From: JACKHA01 sp041401985
GTDB lineage: Bacteria; Planctomycetota; Phycisphaerae; Phycisphaerales; UBA1924
Reading direction: 5' to 3'
Length of the DNA stretch: 64,000 nt
Assembly: GCA_041401985.1 (NCBI GenBank)
Contig: JAWKTE010000001.1
Location: forward strand, 1-64,000
In this document: positions 60,802-64,000 of the stretch, piece by piece
Position numbering within the stretch: the stretch's first letter is position 1
Layout of the letters: each line of letters opens with the position of its first letter
Translations under genes and position numbers: made by a program
Notes under the pieces: generated by a model
The model's database searches: none
What the model saw: only the letters and a program-made list of their open reading frames with translations
Told to the model about the DNA's origin: nothing

Positions 60802-61785
60802 ATGCCCGATCCGATCGATCGTCGCTCCTTCGTTGGTTCCGTGGCCTCGGCCGCGGCGGTCGTCGGCGGCGCGGGGCTGGGCGGCGTTTCGGTCGCCGCG
60901 GCCCGCGATCGTCGGAGCGGGACGCCGCAGCCGGACGCCGACGAGGCGGCCCGGACCGCCGCGTTCAACCTCGCCTACGCCCCCCACTTCGGCATGTTCC
61001 GCAACCTGGCGGGCGACGACCTTCTCGACCAACTCCGCTTCATGGCCGACCAGGGCTTCACGGCCCTGGAGGACAACGGGATGGCCGGTCGCCCCGTCGA
61101 GCAGCAGGAGGCCATCGCCCGCGAGATGGCGCGCCTGCGCATGCGCATGGGCGTGTTCGTGGTGAACCTCGGCACGGCCTGGAGCCCGACGCTCTCCACC
61201 GGGCGGGCCGACGCGCGCGATCAGTTTCTCGCCGAGTGCAGGGCCGCGGTCGAGGTCGCCCAGCGCGTGAACGCCACCTGGATGACCGTCGTGCCCGGCA
61301 CGCTCGACTCGCGCCTCGAACTCGACTTCCAGAACGCCAACGTCATCGACGCCCTCCGGCGCGGGGCGGAGATCTTTGAGCCGCACGGCCTGGTCATGGT
61401 TCTGGAACCGCTCAACCACCGGCGCGACCACCCCGGCCTGTTCCTCACGCGCACCAGCCAGGCCCACATGCTCTGCCGCGCCGTGAACAGCCCGGCCTGC
61501 AGGATCCTGTTCGACGCCTACCACCAGCAGATCAGCGAGGGGAACCTGATCCCCAACATCGATCTGGCGTGGGACGAGATCGCGTACATCCAGGTCGGGG
61601 ACAACCCTGGACGCAAAGAGCCGGGCACGGGCGAGATCAACTACCGCAACGTGTTTGCCCATCTTCACGCCAAGGGCTACACGGGCATCGTCGGCATGGA
61701 GCACGGCAACAGCCGCCCCGGCGCCGAGGGCGAGCGCGCGGTCATCGACGCGTATCGGACCGCCGACGCGTTCGACGCTCGCTAG
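60802..61785 (+). CDS. Tat-exported hydroxypyruvate isomerase-like TIM-barrel protein
   Basis: The protein has 327 residues from the ATG at 60802, with AGGAGG upstream. A twin-arginine signal (IDRRSFVGSVASAAAVVGGAG) precedes a xylose-isomerase-like TIM barrel. Expected metal ligands are LEPLNH (Glu), FDAYHQQI (Asp), QVGDNPGRKEPGTGEINY and GMEHGNS (Glu). It is closest to Hyi/OtnI-type isomerases. An exported member of this family is unusual for classical metabolism but common in planctomycetes, where it may act on sugars in the periplasm. Confidence 0.87.
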   Translation: MPDPIDRRSFVGSVASAAAVVGGAGLGGVSVAAARDRRSGTPQPDADEAARTAAFNLAYAPHFGMFRNLAGDDLLDQLRFMADQGFTALEDNGMAGRPVEQQEAIAREMARLRMRMGVFVVNLGTAWSPTLSTGRADARDQFLAECRAAVEVAQRVNATWMTVVPGTLDSRLELDFQNANVIDALRRGAEIFEPHGLVMVLEPLNHRRDHPGLFLTRTSQAHMLCRAVNSPACRILFDAYHQQISEGNLIPNIDLAWDEIAYIQVGDNPGRKEPGTGEINYRNVFAHLHAKGYTGIVGMEHGNSRPGAEGERAVIDAYRTADAFDAR

Positions 61786-61947
61786 CCCTTGGCCGGGTCG
61801 CACCGCCGGTTGGGTCCGAGATCGCCCGACGTGGCGCTGCAATCGACATGCGCCGCGCACAAAGCCGCAACCGGGGCGGTTTGGCCGCGTATCGCCCGCC
61901 TCTTGGCCGATCTCTGGCCGCTCGGGGCGGGGCGAGGGAATCTGCGA

Positions 61948-63198
61948 ATGGATGTGTCGGGCGCTTGCGTTTCGGCCCTGGCCGCGATGTTCACAATCTG
62001 CATGGGCGACGCGGCGCTTGGCGACGCCCCGGCGAGCGATGGTCCGTCCGCGGGACGGGAAGGCGCCCGAATCGTCGCCTCGCCGCCCACCGAGCCGGCC
62101 GAGTGCGCGGCCCCCGGCGTCGCGCGCGATTCGGGCGAGTCCGAACGCGCGGGATCGGCCCCAGCCGCCCGAGACCTCGACCCGGCCCGGAATCTCGGCG
62201 CGGCCATCGACGCGATCCGCGCGTACGCGCCGCTGCTCAGCGACGACGCCGACTCAGTGGCCGATGCCGCCGACCGAGACGATTGGGGGCAACTCCTCCG
62301 CGAGCCGCTCGATCGCGTCGGGAGCGACGCCGACCTGTTCGCGGCGCTCGTCGATCTGCTCGAACCGCTCGGCGTGCACGGCTTCGTGTTCGTGCGCACG
62401 ACCGACGGGCGTTCCTGGCGCCGCGGCGAGGCCCCGCACGCCGCGTCCGAAGGCGCGGCGATCGACCCGACCGACGCGATCGCCGCGACGTACCTGTCGA
62501 GCGACGGTGCCGCGACCGAGGGGATCGCCCTCGATTCCGGCACGCTCGTGTCGCGGCTCCGCGACGGCACGCTCTACGCGCGGCCTTCGGGCGCGACGCA
62601 CGGCGGACGCGACACCGGGCTCGGCCCCGTGCTGCTGAGCCTCCATCGCGGCGAGCCGATCGTGCTCGACCTTCGCTTCGGCGACCTGGGCGCGCGCCCG
62701 TGGAGCGTCGCGTCGCTGCTGATCGACGAGCCGGTCAGGAGGCCGTGGATCGAGCGGTTCGATCCCGCCTCCGGCGCGTTCGCAGGCGACTCCGAGTCCG
62801 AGATCATGCCGGCGGATGCTCGCCCGACCGGGCCGGTCATCCTGCTGACCAACGACGCGACGCGCGGCGCGGCCGAGGCGCTCGTGCTCGCCTCGATGCC
62901 GAGCCTTCGCGTCACGCGGATCGGCGAGGCAACGTCGGGGCGATTCTCAAGACCGACGGTCGTCGAACTGCCCAACGGCTGGCGGATCGGGCTGCCGTCG
63001 CAGCGGCTCGTCGCGGGCAACGGAGACTCGTTCGATGGGCTGGGCGTGCCGCCGCACATCGTGGCGCTCGCCGCCCCGACCGATGCCCATCGGGGCCGGG
63101 ATGCCGCCCTTGACGCGGCACTGGCGTATCTGGACCGCTTGCGCCAATCCGGCCTGCTGCCCGCGCGAGAACCGGCGGCGGCGTCCGCGCTCGAGTAA
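61948..63198 (+). CDS. S41 peptidase-like protein lacking the catalytic Ser
   Basis: The protein has 416 residues from the ATG at 61948, with a signal-like N-terminus (VSALAAMFTICMGDAALGDA). The C-terminal domain has the S41 order: GPVILLTNDATRGAAEALV, RVTRIGEATSGRFSRPTVVELPNGWRIGLPSQRL and GLGVPPHIV. In active enzymes the first block carries a Ser (T-A-S-A-x-E); here that position is Gly. The Lys/Tyr partner is also unclear. It may be a pseudo-protease that binds peptides. It is convergent with rpoD. Confidence 0.65.
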   Translation: MDVSGACVSALAAMFTICMGDAALGDAPASDGPSAGREGARIVASPPTEPAECAAPGVARDSGESERAGSAPAARDLDPARNLGAAIDAIRAYAPLLSDDADSVADAADRDDWGQLLREPLDRVGSDADLFAALVDLLEPLGVHGFVFVRTTDGRSWRRGEAPHAASEGAAIDPTDAIAATYLSSDGAATEGIALDSGTLVSRLRDGTLYARPSGATHGGRDTGLGPVLLSLHRGEPIVLDLRFGDLGARPWSVASLLIDEPVRRPWIERFDPASGAFAGDSESEIMPADARPTGPVILLTNDATRGAAEALVLASMPSLRVTRIGEATSGRFSRPTVVELPNGWRIGLPSQRLVAGNGDSFDGLGVPPHIVALAAPTDAHRGRDAALDAALAYLDRLRQSGLLPAREPAAASALE

Positions 63199-63223
63199 CG
63201 GCGCCTGGTGCGGTCCGATGCGC

Positions 63224-63285
63224 TGCGGGCCGGAGGCCCGCAACCCCATAGCGGAGGGCCACCGTTGCGTTGGGCCATGTGGCCC
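63224..63285. repeat. Hairpins between convergent stops
   Basis: TGCGGGCC/GGCCCGCA with a GGA loop (63224-63242) is followed by GGGCCA/TGGCCC (63272-63285). Both lie between the stops of the S41-like gene and rpoD and may aid termination. Neither has a T-run. Confidence 0.5.
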
Positions 63286-63304
63286 GGCGTTCCGCACGGG
63301 GCGG

Positions 63305-64000
63305 TCAATCCTCGTCGGACCCCGCCTCTTCAACCGGCTCGGGCTCGGCCTGGGCCTGGACCCTGGGCTTCTCCGCACGCCCCGCGCCGACAGGCACCGG
63401 CACGCCCATGCCCACGGGCATCGGCTCGCCCCCGACTTCCTTGTAGATGGTCGTGTCCACGAAGCCGCGGAGTTTGCGGGCCCGCACGGGGTGCTGGAGT
63501 TTGCGGATGGCCTTGGCCTCGACCTGGCGGACCCGCTCGCGCGTGACCTTGAAGATCCGCCCGACCTCCTCGAGCGTGTAGGTGTACCCGTCGCCGATGC
63601 CGTAGCGGAGTTTGATGATCTCGCGCTCGCGGTAGGTCAGCGTCTTGAGCACGTCCTCGATCCGCTTGCGAAGCATCTCGGCCCCGGCGGTGTCGGCGGG
63701 GGCGCCCGCGGTCTCGTCCTCGATGAAGTCGCCGAAGTACGAGTCCTCGCTCTCGCCAACCGGGCGGTCCAGCGAGACCGGGTGCTTCGAGATCTTCATG
63801 ACGCGGCGGACCTCGGCCAGCGGCATTTTCGCGGCCTCGGCCAGTTCCTCCATCGTCGGCTCGGTGCCCGTCGATTGCAGGATCGACTTCTGCAGGTTCC
63901 GCAGGCGGCTCATCTGCTCGATCATGTGCACCGGGATGCGGATCGTGCGGGCGTGGTCGGCGATGGCGCGGGTGATGGCTTGGCGGATCCACCACGTCGC
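63305..64000 (-). CDS. rpoD: RNA polymerase sigma factor RpoD, partial
   Basis: The frame is open to the window edge, so the N-terminus is missing. The visible part starts at region 2.4 (ATWWIRQAITRAIADHARTIRIPVHM). Region 3 includes MEELAEAAKMPLAEVRRVMKISKHPVSLDRPVGE. Region 4 includes LTYREREIIKLRYGIGDGYTYTLEEVGRIFKVTRERVRQVEAKAIRKLQHP. This is the primary sigma-70 pattern. After region 4 there is an extra tail of about 60 residues rich in Gly, Pro and Glu, not found in short RpoD proteins. Confidence 0.95.
   Translation of the reverse strand, partial: ATWWIRQAITRAIADHARTIRIPVHMIEQMSRLRNLQKSILQSTGTEPTMEELAEAAKMPLAEVRRVMKISKHPVSLDRPVGESEDSYFGDFIEDETAGAPADTAGAEMLRKRIEDVLKTLTYREREIIKLRYGIGDGYTYTLEEVGRIFKVTRERVRQVEAKAIRKLQHPVRARKLRGFVDTTIYKEVGGEPMPVGMGVPVPVGAGRAEKPRVQAQAEPEPVEEAGSDED

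Overview
The window is about 64 kb of high-GC bacterial chromosome. It most likely comes from a planctomycete of the Phycisphaerae type. This is inferred from a short secreted protein with a PEP-CTERM-like C-terminal anchor, a DUF2231/planctomycete-type cytochrome c protein, a CxxCGY...CPECG zinc ribbon of the kind common in that group, a sulfatase relic, a FliM, and many GTG/TTG/ATG starts with weak or absent Shine-Dalgarno sites. No rRNA, tRNA, CRISPR array, prophage or intact transposase was recognised.

Layout. 1-5.2 kb, minus strand: a partial secreted repeat protein cut by the window edge, a membrane cytochrome c protein, a class I glutamine amidotransferase, a GlmU-like nucleotidyltransferase/left-handed beta-helix protein and an SRPBCC protein. 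5.3-7.7 kb: a decayed zone with a multiply frameshifted sulfatase and a second frame-scrambled gene. 7.8-16.1 kb: M32 carboxypeptidase, rsmD, a methyltransferase, an OPT-family transporter, a one-helix protein, glycyl-tRNA synthetase and a two-helix protein. 16.3-21.2 kb: a lone nuoG, a Tat-exported epimerase and a transporter fused to a zinc ribbon. 21.8-29.8 kb: fliM, then the translation cluster nusA-infB-DUF503-rbfA followed by an HhH-GPD-like gene. 29.8-34.7 kb: a very long TPR protein and mgtE. 34.9-39.8 kb, minus strand: beta-CASP RNase-like hydrolase, Ogt, a large secreted protein and a SCO1/SenC copper protein. 39.9-43.8 kb, minus strand: murC-murB-ddl. 43.9-45.5 kb: a disordered protein and an M20 peptidase. 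45.5-50.6 kb, minus strand: polyprenyl synthase, CrtI-type desaturase, a hypothetical protein, a PlsC-type acyltransferase and a HAD hydrolase, probably a carotenoid/isoprenoid unit. 50.7-54.0 kb: an amidohydrolase, a frameshifted glycosyltransferase and a TIM-barrel protein. 54.3-64 kb: the PEP-CTERM-like protein with a strong terminator, a PAS-LuxR regulator, a fused hydantoinase/oxoprolinase A+B, an NTF2-like protein with a clear promoter, a hydroxypyruvate-isomerase-like protein, an S41-like protein lacking its serine, and a partial RpoD.

The most unusual signal is not a gene. At least ten small hairpins share an apical GGCTNNGC-like motif while their stems differ and stay complementary. 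They occur singly, as close inverted pairs between convergent genes, and inside coding sequences (rsmD, murC, plsC, a glycosyltransferase). A second layer consists of spacers made of short-period repeats (heptamers, octamers, G-runs), often as opposing complementary arms. Both layers look like a REP/RPE-type repeat economy. No mobilising gene for them was seen.
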